64,000 nucleotides of DNA from Lachnospiraceae bacterium (GCA_016294075.1 JAEDCQ010000001.1:372001-436000); one strand, 5' to 3'. Counted from the stretch's first letter, positions 34,282 to 43,659 are shown. Translations and numbers: made by a program. The notes: generated from the sequence alone by a model not told the origin.

Positions 34282-35166
34282 ATGGCACAGGAATTAAGAG
34301 GCTGTGATTTTTGTAAATTTGTAAATTATGAGGATTCTGATGACTTTTACCTCTATGAACTGGGTACAAATAAATGCGAACCGCTCTATTCATACGAACA
34401 TTTTGTAAAAAACAGAATTATTATTCATTTTGTCATTAACGGCAAAGGAATTCTTAGAATGAACGGCAAAGAATATTATATTGGACCTCATCAGATTTTT
34501 CTCATTCCTGAAAATACCAAAGCATTTTATCAGGCTGATAAGGATGACCCATGGGAATACATATGGTTTCATATTGGCGGTCCCAAAATCCCATTGATTC
34601 TAAAGGAAGCGGGACTTACATCAGAGCATCCTGTATATACGCCACTGGCGTGTTCAAAGGAAATTGAAGCGCTTGCAAAGGATATTCTTGATAATTATAC
34701 CAGACAATATTACTGCGTAGGATCATTATACAAGATTTGCGACTATATGATTGAGAACTCTGCGTACAAAGCAGAGCCTGCAATAGAAAATTCCTTGTTA
34801 TATGTTAAAAATGTTATTTCGTATATACAGTTAAAATATTCTGAACAGATTAAAATTGAAGATATTGCATTTGCCTTGGGTTTGAACAGAAGCTACCTAA
34901 CCAGACTTTTTAAAGAAGCCACCGGTTATTCTTTGCAGGATTATCTGCTTACATACAGAATGAAGCTTGCGCTGAAAATGCTCGCTAAGGACAATATAAG
35001 TATTGCAGAGATTGCGCAAAATGTTGGATATGGTGACACCTTTACTTTCTCCAAAGCCTTCAAACGTCATTTCGGTCAGTCTCCTTCCGCATTTCGCGGC
35101 GTCGAATATAGTGTTGCAACGGAAATGATTACACGTGCCTCTGAGTCGGGTAAAAACACACAATAG
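34282..35166 (+). CDS. AraC/MsmR-type regulator of alpha-galactoside genes
   Basis: The 294-residue regulator has an N-terminal cupin sugar-sensing domain (HFVINGKGILRMNGKEYYIG, HQIFLIPENTKAFYQ, WEYIWFHIGG) and a C-terminal pair of helix-turn-helices (IKIEDIAFALGLNRSYLTRLF, ISIAEIAQNVGYGDTFTFSKAF, then RHFGQSPSAFR). This is the arrangement of MsmR/RafR activators. GAGGGGG precedes the ATG. It stands between the two halves of the sugar locus on the opposite strand, and repeated operators in the locus are its likely targets. Confidence 0.88.
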   Translation: MAQELRGCDFCKFVNYEDSDDFYLYELGTNKCEPLYSYEHFVKNRIIIHFVINGKGILRMNGKEYYIGPHQIFLIPENTKAFYQADKDDPWEYIWFHIGGPKIPLILKEAGLTSEHPVYTPLACSKEIEALAKDILDNYTRQYYCVGSLYKICDYMIENSAYKAEPAIENSLLYVKNVISYIQLKYSEQIKIEDIAFALGLNRSYLTRLFKEATGYSLQDYLLTYRMKLALKMLAKDNISIAEIAQNVGYGDTFTFSKAFKRHFGQSPSAFRGVEYSVATEMITRASESGKNTQ

Positions 35167-35186
35167 TATGATAGTAAACACATATT

Positions 35187-35235
35187 AAAAGAGCATACGG
35201 CTGAATCGTCATATTTCACCGTATGCTCTTTTTTT
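35187..35235. terminator. Bidirectional terminator, araC / GH36-like gene
   Basis: A stem of about 13 pairs (AAGAGCATACGG with CCGTATGCTCTT) has T-runs on both strands: seven T on plus, TTTT on minus. It serves the convergent regulator and glycosidase genes. Confidence 0.93.
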
Positions 35236-35249
35236 GACTATGCTCTTCT

Positions 35250-37337
35250 TTATACTTTCTTAATCAAAACCGCAACCGCATCAAAAGAGTCTTCAAATCT
35301 AAACAATATATTTGAGTCGATAATCTCAATATTATGCTGTCCGGTTTCGTATTGGTCCAAAATATAATATCTTCCATTAAGAGGTACCGTTATCTCCTGC
35401 GCACCATCACATGCAAATGAATGAACTATTACAAGAGCACTACCATTCTCTCCATATCGAACCGTTGCCTGATATTCCTTAAGTAGTCTGTTTGACTTCT
35501 GAAATGGTCCATATTTCTTTGTAACCCCGTTTGCAATTACCTCTGATACTTTTTTATAAAAAAATACACCTCTTCTTACAAGCTCCCACTGCTCATCAGA
35601 CAATTCCGATACATCTCCTGAAATGCAAAGTACGCCATATAATCCCGCACAAATTGAATATACAATTCTTTTTAATTCATCAGTTTTTCTTATTACTGCC
35701 CAAATCTGACTCTTAGAAGGGAGTACAAGCCTATGCAAATCAGCGGCAATAACCGGGATTTCTTTTTCTTCATGTGCATCCGAAAAAGACAAATAATCGG
35801 CAAGTTCCATAAAGCCCGGTTCCAATCTATGTCCTCCCGATGCACAAATCTCAATAGCTATATCCGGACAGCATTCCCTAATCTTCCTAAAGAAACTCTT
35901 TGTAGCTTCAACACTTTGTCTAAGCCCTTCTCCCGGACTTTCCGCTCCATCACAGCCAATTCCAATCGTGTCATTATAATCTATTTTTATATATTCAAAT
36001 CTATTTTCAATCAAAAAATTTATCACTTTATTTGTCAGATAATCATTAACCCATTTACTTCTCATATCCCAAAACCGTCTGGTTCCGGATATGATAACTT
36101 TACCATCTCTTGTAAGTAAATGAGATTCTTCATTTACTGCATCCGCATCTTTTCCAACCACTTCTAATTCAAACCAAATGCCGGCCTTCATTCCGGCACT
36201 ATTTATTTTATCAACAACCGGTTTCATCCCATTAGGGAATAAATCCCGGGCAACCCGCCAGTCTCCCATATTATCCTGCCAGCCTTTAATTGAATCCGCA
36301 TACCATCCTGCATCAATCACAAAATAATCGAAATCATTTCCATTAACAACGGATAAAATTTCTGTGATTTTCTCTTCACTTGGTTCTCCCCAGGTTGTGC
36401 AATATTCATTGAATACAGCAGGCAAAGTTTTCATTTTGTTTGCAGCCTTACCAATGTACTTTTTCTGGCAATCAAGCAGTCTGTTGCATACTTCATCTAA
36501 TCCATGTGAAGAAACCGTAATAAATGCTTTGGGCGTCATAAAATCATCACCGGGTTTCAGTTCTTTTCTCCAATGCCCATATTCATAGTCAGCCAAACCG
36601 CCTGAAATGCAAAGATTAGAATCTATTCTTACCGTTTCTATCTGCCAGGATGAAGAACAGGCATTTGTCACTCCCCATACAACCCCTGCATCTGTATCTT
36701 CAATAGCCAAAAAAGGAAAAAATCCTCTGACCGGCATAGAACCTATTGCACCAAATTTTTCGCAGCGTACTCCAAAAGATGACCAGGAAGTTTCTAACAT
36801 CAAATCTTCTATCGCTCTAACTTCATGTCTTCCCTCTGCACTCCATCTGCTTCTAAATCTATGCATCAATAGCCTGTTTACAGCTTCATTATTCGCATAT
36901 GGGGTTATCTCGGAAATACAGAAAGAAGAAAGAGCTTCTAACATGATATTATCTGTCGACTGATTGATTACACGTGTAAATATACTCATTCCTCTACAGT
37001 CATCTGTTCCCTTCACAATATGCTCAGCCCTTATTCCATATGGGTTTTCGACAATAGTAGTAACCACTTTTTTGCCTTCAAAAACTGTTTCTGTTTGAGA
37101 AATATATTTCATAGACATGGTTAAGCCGGAATCATGCCTTGTTTCCCCTGCCGCAAATCCTGGACATGAAGAATCTCCTGTACAGGAAATCTGTACAAGC
37201 GGATCCACTTTACCCTTTTCAAAATTCAATTTCTGACTTTCTTTGGGGACAATTGTAAATGAAACATGACCTTCCTCTGAAAATCGATAAACAGCATCCA
37301 TGTCACCAAAAGCTATTCTTTTTATCATATTTTCCAT
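35250..37337 (-). CDS. Divergent GH36/clan-D glycosidase
   Basis: Clan-D features: substrate-pocket strand YFVIDAGWY, nucleophile region YIKIDYND with Asp453, EICASGGHR, and acid/base candidate Asp520 in SFSDAHEE. The canonical GH36 enzyme encoded at 38913-41108 has KWDMN and CSDNTD at these places, so this is a different subgroup with both catalytic aspartates kept. I start at the ATG at 37337 (GGAG five bases before; 695 residues). The open frame runs 42 codons further, through the hairpin into the binding-protein gene. No signal peptide, so it acts on imported sugar. Probable alpha-galactosidase; linkage unknown. Confidence 0.8.
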   Translation of the reverse strand: MENMIKRIAFGDMDAVYRFSEEGHVSFTIVPKESQKLNFEKGKVDPLVQISCTGDSSCPGFAAGETRHDSGLTMSMKYISQTETVFEGKKVVTTIVENPYGIRAEHIVKGTDDCRGMSIFTRVINQSTDNIMLEALSSFCISEITPYANNEAVNRLLMHRFRSRWSAEGRHEVRAIEDLMLETSWSSFGVRCEKFGAIGSMPVRGFFPFLAIEDTDAGVVWGVTNACSSSWQIETVRIDSNLCISGGLADYEYGHWRKELKPGDDFMTPKAFITVSSHGLDEVCNRLLDCQKKYIGKAANKMKTLPAVFNEYCTTWGEPSEEKITEILSVVNGNDFDYFVIDAGWYADSIKGWQDNMGDWRVARDLFPNGMKPVVDKINSAGMKAGIWFELEVVGKDADAVNEESHLLTRDGKVIISGTRRFWDMRSKWVNDYLTNKVINFLIENRFEYIKIDYNDTIGIGCDGAESPGEGLRQSVEATKSFFRKIRECCPDIAIEICASGGHRLEPGFMELADYLSFSDAHEEKEIPVIAADLHRLVLPSKSQIWAVIRKTDELKRIVYSICAGLYGVLCISGDVSELSDEQWELVRRGVFFYKKVSEVIANGVTKKYGPFQKSNRLLKEYQATVRYGENGSALVIVHSFACDGAQEITVPLNGRYYILDQYETGQHNIEIIDSNILFRFEDSFDAVAVLIKKV

Positions 37338-37370
37338 TACTACTCCACATATATTTATTTGATTATTGAA

Positions 37371-37400
37371 AAACGCAACACGCGAAGACGTGTTGCGTTT
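37371..37400 (-). terminator. Strong hairpin between binding protein and GH36-like gene
   Basis: A perfect 12-bp stem AAACGCAACACG / CGTGTTGCGTTT has a six-base loop TCTTCG, followed on the minus strand by TTTC. It probably terminates most transcripts or protects the upstream mRNA, keeping the binding protein in excess over downstream enzyme, as in other sugar ABC operons. Confidence 0.75.
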
Positions 37401-37440
37401 CTCATAATGTATTATTACATTACTTCTTGTTATATGTTTT

Positions 37441-38778
37441 TTATTCCTCTGCAAGTGCTTCATTCATGGATTTTGCTATGTCCATACATACATCTTCCAC
37501 TGCCTTGTCACCTGTCCATGCTTCTTTCAGTTTCTCTGTAAGCATATCTTCCCATACTACTGTGTTTCTTGAATATGGTCTGAATACAAGCTTAGCATTT
37601 AACATCTGCATATGTCCGTTAAGATCGAAGCAGTCTACACTGTTTACCCATGCATCTGAACAGCCTTTATATGCTGCCATTGTTACACCAAGTTCTGCCT
37701 GTTTTGTCTGTGCTTCTTTTGTTCCAAGGTATTCGATAAGGCTCCATGCTGCATCTGTGTTCTTTCCGTTTGCTGCGGCTGCCCATCCAAGTCCGTTATA
37801 GATTGATACTCTGTCAGAAGGATCTTTTGTGTACGGAAGTACTGCTACATCACAGTTTGCTGCTGCATATTCATTGTCACGGTATCCTGCAAGCATCCAT
37901 GATCCGTTGATTGACATTGCTACTTTTCCTGCACATAATAACTCATTTGGTGCTGTCTCTGATACTGTGTTAAGATCCGGGCAGCTTCCTTCTGCAATCA
38001 TATCTGTGAATAACTTCATTGCCTTAATTGTGTTCGGATCATCAAATCCGGATGTCTTTTTGTCATCGCTGATTACGTATCCACCCATTGAATAAATGGT
38101 ATTGTAGAATCCTTCCTGGTTGTTACCCGGCTGAATTGCATATCCCCAATGGTCTTCATTGGTTAATTTCTTTGCTGCTGCTGCAAAATCATCCCATGTC
38201 CATGTGTCATCCGGATATGCTACTCCCATCTCATCAAAGATGGTTTTGTTATACCATAATGCGATTGTATCGATATCCTTTGGTATTGCATACTGTTTTC
38301 CGTTTGAGCTGTATAAATTTACGATGCCTTCATAATAGTTTCCTAAATCAATCTTATCGCTTGCTGCGATTTTGTCTGTAAGGTCAAGAAGCATATCGTT
38401 TTCCATATACATCTGTGCTACGTTGGAATGCATCCAGAATACATCAGGAAGTTCTCCACCTGTTGCTCCTGCTTCCAAAAGTGTCCAGTAACTGTTCCAG
38501 TCTACTACCTGAATGGTTGCCTTGATTCCTGACTGTGCACTCCATTCATCCACAATCTGCTGAAGTCCGGGTCTCTGACCTTCATCCCAGATTGTAACTG
38601 TAAGTTCTCCTTCTACGCTTTCACCAAGGCTTGTTGGTGCTTCCTCTTCTTTTGCAGGTGCTTCAACTTCTTCCTTTGCAGGTGCTGCTTCCGGAGCTTC
38701 TGCTTCTTTTGTGCCACAACCAACAAGTGACATTACAGTTATTGCACTAAGTAATAATGCTAAAACTTTCTTTTTCAT
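37441..38778 (-). CDS. Sugar-binding lipoprotein of ABC transporter
   Basis: The 445-residue family-1 solute-binding protein has a lipoprotein signal peptide (MKKKVLALLLSAITVMSLVGC; lipobox SLVGC, lipidated Cys 21). An Ala/Glu/Pro-rich linker follows, then the binding domain (GELTVTIWDEGQRPG, LPDVFWMHSNVAQMY, AIPKDIDTIALWYNK, KVAMSINGSWMLAGY). AAGGAGG precedes the ATG. It supplies the two permeases. Context points to raffinose-like alpha-galactosides. Its promoter carries the best copy of the locus operator. Confidence 0.92.
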   Translation of the reverse strand: MKKKVLALLLSAITVMSLVGCGTKEAEAPEAAPAKEEVEAPAKEEEAPTSLGESVEGELTVTIWDEGQRPGLQQIVDEWSAQSGIKATIQVVDWNSYWTLLEAGATGGELPDVFWMHSNVAQMYMENDMLLDLTDKIAASDKIDLGNYYEGIVNLYSSNGKQYAIPKDIDTIALWYNKTIFDEMGVAYPDDTWTWDDFAAAAKKLTNEDHWGYAIQPGNNQEGFYNTIYSMGGYVISDDKKTSGFDDPNTIKAMKLFTDMIAEGSCPDLNTVSETAPNELLCAGKVAMSINGSWMLAGYRDNEYAAANCDVAVLPYTKDPSDRVSIYNGLGWAAAANGKNTDAAWSLIEYLGTKEAQTKQAELGVTMAAYKGCSDAWVNSVDCFDLNGHMQMLNAKLVFRPYSRNTVVWEDMLTEKLKEAWTGDKAVEDVCMDIAKSMNEALAEE

Positions 38779-38836
38779 AAAATACGTATCCTCCTTAATT
38801 AATTATTACTTCATGTATGCCTGACCGCATACCTTG

Positions 38837-38900
38837 ATTATAGTTTTAAATAAACAAAATGGTATGTTAATTCGTGTTGAATATATGTCATTTTGTGACA
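38837..38900 (-). promoter_or_regulatory. Operator and promoter of the binding-protein gene
   Basis: The operator TGTCACAAAATGACA (38886-38900) sits in a longer perfect palindrome with arms TATATGTCA/TGACATATA, followed on the minus strand by ACACGAATTAACATAC and -10 TATAAT (38837-38842), 58 bases from the operator start. The -35 is poor. Confidence 0.8.
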
Positions 38901-38912
38901 TATAAAATAATT

Positions 38913-41108
38913 CTAGGTGTTAATTGTAAGAACAATTGACTTATAATCTTCACCAATTGTGAATCCCGGTGCATTTCTTGCATCCAATACAACCCCGACC
39001 TGCATAAGTTCATCTCCAAAATAAGAATGATTCCCGATTGTATAGATAGCATCCGGATCAAGACCGCAAAGTTTTACTCTTGCAGTTATGGCATTTACAT
39101 TTGCCCTTAATACATAACATCCAAATAAAGCTTTCTTTTTGTCCTCAGAAACAACCATCCACGCACACATATTATTATCATACGGAGTAATCAAACGGTA
39201 AAAATCACCATATTGAATCAATTCACGATTTTCTTTCATAAACATGATTTGTTTCTTTACCTGTTCAAATTCTTCTTCAGAAATATGATTCAAATCAAGT
39301 TCATATCCAAAGGTTCCGAAATATGCCACATTTGCCCTAAAATCAATCGGGGTTGAACGTCCCGTCTGCTGATTAGGAACTGCAGAGACATGAGAACCTA
39401 TCGAAACAACAGGGTATCCATAAGAGGTACCTGTCTGAATCAGAAGTCTGTCAACAGCATCCGTATTATCAGAACACCATGCTTGTGGGGCATAATAGAG
39501 CATTCCCGCATCAAATCTTGCCCCTCCGCTTGCACATGATTCAAACAGAATATCAGGGAATGCAGTAATCAGTCTTTTATACAGACTATACACTCCAAGA
39601 ACATATTTGTGATATATCATACCTTGCTTCAGCGCCCCGCCTTCATGGCTGAAGCACTCAGATATCGTACGATTCATATCCCATTTTATATATGCAATAT
39701 TTGCACCGTCTATTACCTTAAACAACATATTATAAATATAGTCAACAACTTCTTTTCTTGAGAAATCAAGTACAAGCTGATGGCGACCTAAAGAAGGCTT
39801 CCTTCCGGGAACAGAAAAAGACCAATCCGGATGTTTCCTGTACAAATCACTGTCCGGATTAACCATTTCAGGTTCGATCCAGAATCCAAATTCAAGACCA
39901 AGTTCATTGATTTTCTTAGCAAGGCCTTTCATTCCATCCGGTAGTTTTTTTGTATTTTCCACCCAATCTCCCAATCCGGCATAATCATTGTCTCTGGCGC
40001 CAAACCACCCATCATCAAGAACAAATAACTCTGCACCGGCTTCTTTTGCCTTTGCTGCGATTTTAAGGATATCTGCTTCCGTAAAATTCATGAATGTAGC
40101 TTCCCAGTTATTAAGCAAAATAGGTCTTGGACGTTCTTTCCATACACCACGAACCAGATTTTTATTATAAAGCTTGTGATATGTCTGACTAAGATAATTT
40201 AATCCCTGATCAGAGTAAACCATTACAACTTCCGGAGTAGAAAACTCTTCATCTTTTGATAACGGCCACTTAAATCCATCCGGATGAATACCCATAAGAA
40301 ATCTGAGACGTCCATAGGTATCCGCATCAGCCTGTGCTAAAAAGTTACCACTATATACAAACGAGAAACCTATTGCTTCCCCCACAAACTCATTTGTATT
40401 CTCACGCTTCAAAATTACAAACGGATTCTGATTCGCACTTGAAACACCTCTTCTACTTTCAACCGCAGTTATTCCACTATTGATTTTTCTGACTATCGGT
40501 ATTCTTTCGCGTGCCCACGCTCCGGAGAATTGAATCATTTCATAATTTAAATCCGAAAGATCCATACATAAGCTTAAGACTCTGTTTAAAACAATCTGAT
40601 TATCTGACCTATTAATAAATCTTACGCTTCTTGCAATTGCAGGATAATCATCAAATATTGTATATGAGAGAACTATATACACATTCCTAAGTTCATCATG
40701 CATAGTGATTTCAACAGTCATAGCCTCTTCTTCCGAACCATATGTTGCCGGCAAGCCTGGGAGAGGTTTTTTCCCTTTAAAAATCAAATGATCAACATAG
40801 GTATATTTTCCGATCATTGAACCATCTGCATATGATATTTCATAAGCCGGTGTTCCAAAGTCCGTTCCTCCAAATGAAGGATATTCCTGTCTGTTTAATT
40901 CCATCGAAAAATCTTCCGACGCTGCCTCACCACATACATGCGACTTCTGTCCTCTATACGATAAATATGTGAAGTCATCCTTATCATGTAATTTTTTGCC
41001 AAAATATAACTGTCCAAGTTCTCCATTTGGCTGTACATACATGATGTAGCTTATTCTCCGGTTACACAAATGAATTTGTCGCGTACTTTTATGCCAAATA
41101 ATATTCAT
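38913..41108 (-). CDS. Alpha-galactosidase, GH36
   Basis: The enzyme removes terminal alpha-galactose from raffinose-type sugars or melibiose. The 731-residue GH36 protein has an N-terminal beta-supersandwich, LFVLDDGWFGARDND at the barrel start, the nucleophile Asp477 in YIKWDMNRT, SCASGGARFD, and the acid/base Asp547 in AWCSDNTDA. There is no signal peptide. AAGGA lies seven bases before the ATG. It opens its own transcription unit with the shared operator, upstream of the binding protein. The closest named types are AgaR/RafA/MelA; the exact one is not decided. Confidence 0.95.
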   Translation of the reverse strand: MNIIWHKSTRQIHLCNRRISYIMYVQPNGELGQLYFGKKLHDKDDFTYLSYRGQKSHVCGEAASEDFSMELNRQEYPSFGGTDFGTPAYEISYADGSMIGKYTYVDHLIFKGKKPLPGLPATYGSEEEAMTVEITMHDELRNVYIVLSYTIFDDYPAIARSVRFINRSDNQIVLNRVLSLCMDLSDLNYEMIQFSGAWARERIPIVRKINSGITAVESRRGVSSANQNPFVILKRENTNEFVGEAIGFSFVYSGNFLAQADADTYGRLRFLMGIHPDGFKWPLSKDEEFSTPEVVMVYSDQGLNYLSQTYHKLYNKNLVRGVWKERPRPILLNNWEATFMNFTEADILKIAAKAKEAGAELFVLDDGWFGARDNDYAGLGDWVENTKKLPDGMKGLAKKINELGLEFGFWIEPEMVNPDSDLYRKHPDWSFSVPGRKPSLGRHQLVLDFSRKEVVDYIYNMLFKVIDGANIAYIKWDMNRTISECFSHEGGALKQGMIYHKYVLGVYSLYKRLITAFPDILFESCASGGARFDAGMLYYAPQAWCSDNTDAVDRLLIQTGTSYGYPVVSIGSHVSAVPNQQTGRSTPIDFRANVAYFGTFGYELDLNHISEEEFEQVKKQIMFMKENRELIQYGDFYRLITPYDNNMCAWMVVSEDKKKALFGCYVLRANVNAITARVKLCGLDPDAIYTIGNHSYFGDELMQVGVVLDARNAPGFTIGEDYKSIVLTINT

Positions 41109-41163
41109 CTATGAATCCTTTCTATTTGTTAATAATGTGCGGTCAGTAAATGTTAACATTTTG

Positions 41164-41228
41164 ATTATATAAATGAATGCTTTAATTTTTAATGTTTTAA
41201 TAAGACATATGCATGTCATTTTGTGACC
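41164..41228 (-). promoter_or_regulatory. Operator and promoter of the GH36 alpha-galactosidase
   Basis: GGTCACAAAATGACA (41214-41228) on the minus strand lies 59 bases from -10 TATAAT (41164-41169), the same geometry as the other two promoters. The ACACGAATTA box between them is not obvious here. Confidence 0.75.
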
Positions 41229-41280
41229 TAATTAGTGATTATCCAATGTGATTTTGTATGAATATTACATTTTCTTCTCT

Positions 41281-41310
41281 ACAAAAAAGAAAGCCTTAAA
41301 AAGACTCTCT
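41281..41310 (-). terminator. Terminator overlapping the merR stop
   Basis: An eight-pair stem AGAGAGTC / GGCTTTCT (two G-T pairs), then TTTTTT on the minus strand. The left arm lies within the last codons of the MerR-type gene. Confidence 0.75.
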
Positions 41311-42153
41311 GTTTCTTACCGGAATCTGTATTTCGGAGAGCCATTCATTTTCAGTCTCCTTATTCCATACTCCGTCTATATAACTTTCCCGAATATTTCC
41401 GCAGATTTCATATCCGTTTTCTTCTATATATTTCAAAATTCCCGCATATGTCCGCGGGAATTCATTATACGAACCCTTATGGTATATGCATGCTGCCTGA
41501 ATTTCCGGAAACTTCTTAAATTTTACAAGTTCAGTATTTTCTTTCATTTCCGTAACCGCTTCACAGGTTTCTATCAGAATCTGTTCATCCTTATATTGCT
41601 GTTCAAGATAATGTGTAAAACAGTATTCCGGAAGAGAACATACGCATCCTATCTTTTCCATTTCCGCTCCCATGGCAGGCATTATATCAAAAAGCTTATC
41701 ATATGTTTCAATCCGTGCCTGCATGGTTGCAACTATACATGCCGGAATTGTCTTAATAAGCACAGGTGTATTTAAGGATATCTCGGTATCCGACATATAT
41801 CCCTCCAGAATGGCAAGCTGTTTGGTAAGCTTTGAAATCCCTGATAATATTTCATTCTTCTTCTTAACAAGAAAACCTTCTTTGTCAGCACAATTGTTTA
41901 TTATTTTGATATCATCAAGGGTAAAGCCTGCCTGTTTTAATGCAGTAATCTGATGCAAAATTGCCATTTGACTCATTGTATAGTAGCGATATCCATTTTC
42001 GTTATCAACAAAAGCCGGTGTCAATAGACCCTGCTCCTCGTAAAAACGAAGAGCTTTTATTGTAATATGATTCATCTGAGCAAACATGCCTATTTTGTAA
42101 AGTGTCTCCTTGCACTTTTTTTCAAAACATTTATGTTCTTCCTTCATGTTCAT
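41296..42153 (-). CDS. MerR-family regulator with GyrI-like effector domain
   Basis: The N-terminal winged helix is at about residues 18-90 (YKIGMFAQMNHITIKALRFYEEQGLL, NGYRYYTMSQMAILHQI), then a coiled-coil linker, then a drug-binding GyrI-like domain (TIPACIVATMQARIETYDKLF to the end). The layout resembles BmrR/BltR multidrug sensors. The chosen ATG at 42153 has AGGAAGG nine bases upstream. It is last in the exporter operon, so it would control its own synthesis. Two MerR-type operators in the region are its likely targets. Confidence 0.85.
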   Translation of the reverse strand: MNMKEEHKCFEKKCKETLYKIGMFAQMNHITIKALRFYEEQGLLTPAFVDNENGYRYYTMSQMAILHQITALKQAGFTLDDIKIINNCADKEGFLVKKKNEILSGISKLTKQLAILEGYMSDTEISLNTPVLIKTIPACIVATMQARIETYDKLFDIMPAMGAEMEKIGCVCSLPEYCFTHYLEQQYKDEQILIETCEAVTEMKENTELVKFKKFPEIQAACIYHKGSYNEFPRTYAGILKYIEENGYEICGNIRESYIDGVWNKETENEWLSEIQIPVRNRESF

Positions 42154-42167
42154 AATCAATTACCTTC

Positions 42168-42908
42168 CTATTCCCATCTGAATGTCTTTACAGATATTGT
42201 GCTGCAAATAACTGTAATTGCAACAAGTAAAATAATATATAGCTTTGTCATTTCAGGCCAAATACCAACAGATGCTGCCTTCATTAATTTTATTCCCATC
42301 GAAAGAGGCATAACATCCGCAATATGTTTTAGCCCATTTGGAAAAAGCTCATACGGAATCGTTGCTCCGGATAAAAATAACATCGGAAAATATACCAGAC
42401 CGGTTACGGCATTCATTGCTTTAACTGTTCTGCAAAGACTGGCAATCATAAGTCCTATGGAAAACATGGCAATTAATGTAAGCAGCCATGCACCTATAAA
42501 CGTAAGCGGACTTCCCTTCATACGATAACCGAAAAATATTACCGCAGTAAGTGATATTAACAATGCGGAAATACCTGCCATTACAGCACTGCAGATTGTA
42601 TCTACGCCAAGAATCCGGGAAGGACTGCATGGACTGCAATAAAAGTGCTTCAATATTTTCTTATCACGATAATCCACAATTACAATCGGAATACTCATAA
42701 ATGCACTACAGCAAATACCAACAGAAACAAGTGAGGCAAATGCACTCTGTAAATACGTCATTTGGCTACTGCCTGCCGTTTTGTCACCGGCAATAAAAGC
42801 AATTAAAATAAACGTAGCCAATGGCATACAGAGATTAAAGATAAACACATCCGCAGATCGGAAAAACAATTTCTGTTCCACACAATATAACCTTAAAAAT
42901 CTTCTCAT
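42168..42908 (-). CDS. ABC-2 type exporter permease
   Basis: The 246-residue membrane protein has six predicted helices. ATFILIAFIAGDKT, the glycine-rich MIASLCRTVKAMNAVTGLVYFPMLFLSGATIP block and PLSMGIKLMKAAS are characteristic of ABC-2 drug or lipid exporters. It overlaps the ATPase gene by four bases. Substrate unknown; the linked MerR/GyrI sensor suggests lipophilic drugs or stress metabolites. Confidence 0.9.
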   Translation of the reverse strand: MRRFLRLYCVEQKLFFRSADVFIFNLCMPLATFILIAFIAGDKTAGSSQMTYLQSAFASLVSVGICCSAFMSIPIVIVDYRDKKILKHFYCSPCSPSRILGVDTICSAVMAGISALLISLTAVIFFGYRMKGSPLTFIGAWLLTLIAMFSIGLMIASLCRTVKAMNAVTGLVYFPMLFLSGATIPYELFPNGLKHIADVMPLSMGIKLMKAASVGIWPEMTKLYIILLVAITVICSTISVKTFRWE

Positions 42909-43630
42909 AATACAACCTCCTCATCCATATACCAAAGATACGCTTCCTCTAAATTATTATAAGGTGAAGCCTTCACTACCTCTTTAACAGTTCCCTCCGT
43001 AATTTTCTTTCCATTCTTAATCAATAGAATTTTATCACAAAGGATTTCTGCTTCTTCCATATAATGTGTGGTAAGAAAAATGGTAAGACCGCTGTCTTTA
43101 AGATTTTTCAGTGTTCTCCATACTTCTCTGCGGGCTGCCACATCTATTCCGGTTGTCAATTCATCTAAAAATACAATTTCAGGATTGCCAATAAGCGAAA
43201 GAACAACTGAAAGTTTTTGACGTTCTCCGCCGGATAGCTTAGAAACCTGACTTTTTTTAAATTTCTCCAAACCGAATTTGGCTAAAAGCTCCTGATAATC
43301 CTTCGGATTTCGATAAAGAGACGCATGCTCCATACATACCTCATCAACCCTGATTGCAGCCTGATAATTAGAAGCCTGTAGCTGTACCCCTACTTTTTCA
43401 AAAATTTCTTTCCTGTATTTTGATGCCTCCTTGTCCAAAATAACCGCCTTTCCGCTATCCGGCGTTTTTAAACCGAGAATCATTTCAATTGTAGTACTCT
43501 TCCCGGCACCGTTATGACCCAGAAGACCGAATACCTGTCCTTTTTCTACCGAAAAAGACAGACCATCTACCACTTTTTGCCCGTTAAATGATTTTGTAAG
43601 CTCACAAGCTTCGATACACGTCGTACTCAT
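42905..43630 (-). CDS. ABC exporter ATP-binding protein
   Basis: Walker A GLLGHNGAGKST, the ABC signature VSKLSGGERQKL, Walker B IVFLDELTTGID (Leu in place of the usual Pro of DEPT) and the H-loop FLTTHYMEEAEIL are present. 241 residues, one domain. AAGGAGG precedes the ATG. It is the first gene of the MerR-controlled operon and partner of the ABC-2 permease. Confidence 0.93.
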   Translation of the reverse strand: MSTTCIEACELTKSFNGQKVVDGLSFSVEKGQVFGLLGHNGAGKSTTIEMILGLKTPDSGKAVILDKEASKYRKEIFEKVGVQLQASNYQAAIRVDEVCMEHASLYRNPKDYQELLAKFGLEKFKKSQVSKLSGGERQKLSVVLSLIGNPEIVFLDELTTGIDVAARREVWRTLKNLKDSGLTIFLTTHYMEEAEILCDKILLIKNGKKITEGTVKEVVKASPYNNLEEAYLWYMDEEVVL

Positions 43631-43659
43631 AAAATTCCTCCTTTATATCTTATGGAAGA

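Noticed and set aside
41248..41775. 175-residue plus-strand frame
   Set aside because: It is antisense to the MerR/GyrI gene, rich in Phe, Cys and Tyr like a shadow frame, and has no recognisable domain.
42905..43630. Defective ABC ATPase because Walker B reads DELTTG
   Set aside because: The Pro-to-Leu change in DEPTTG is at a non-catalytic position; the Asp and Glu, the Walker A Lys and the H-loop His are all intact.
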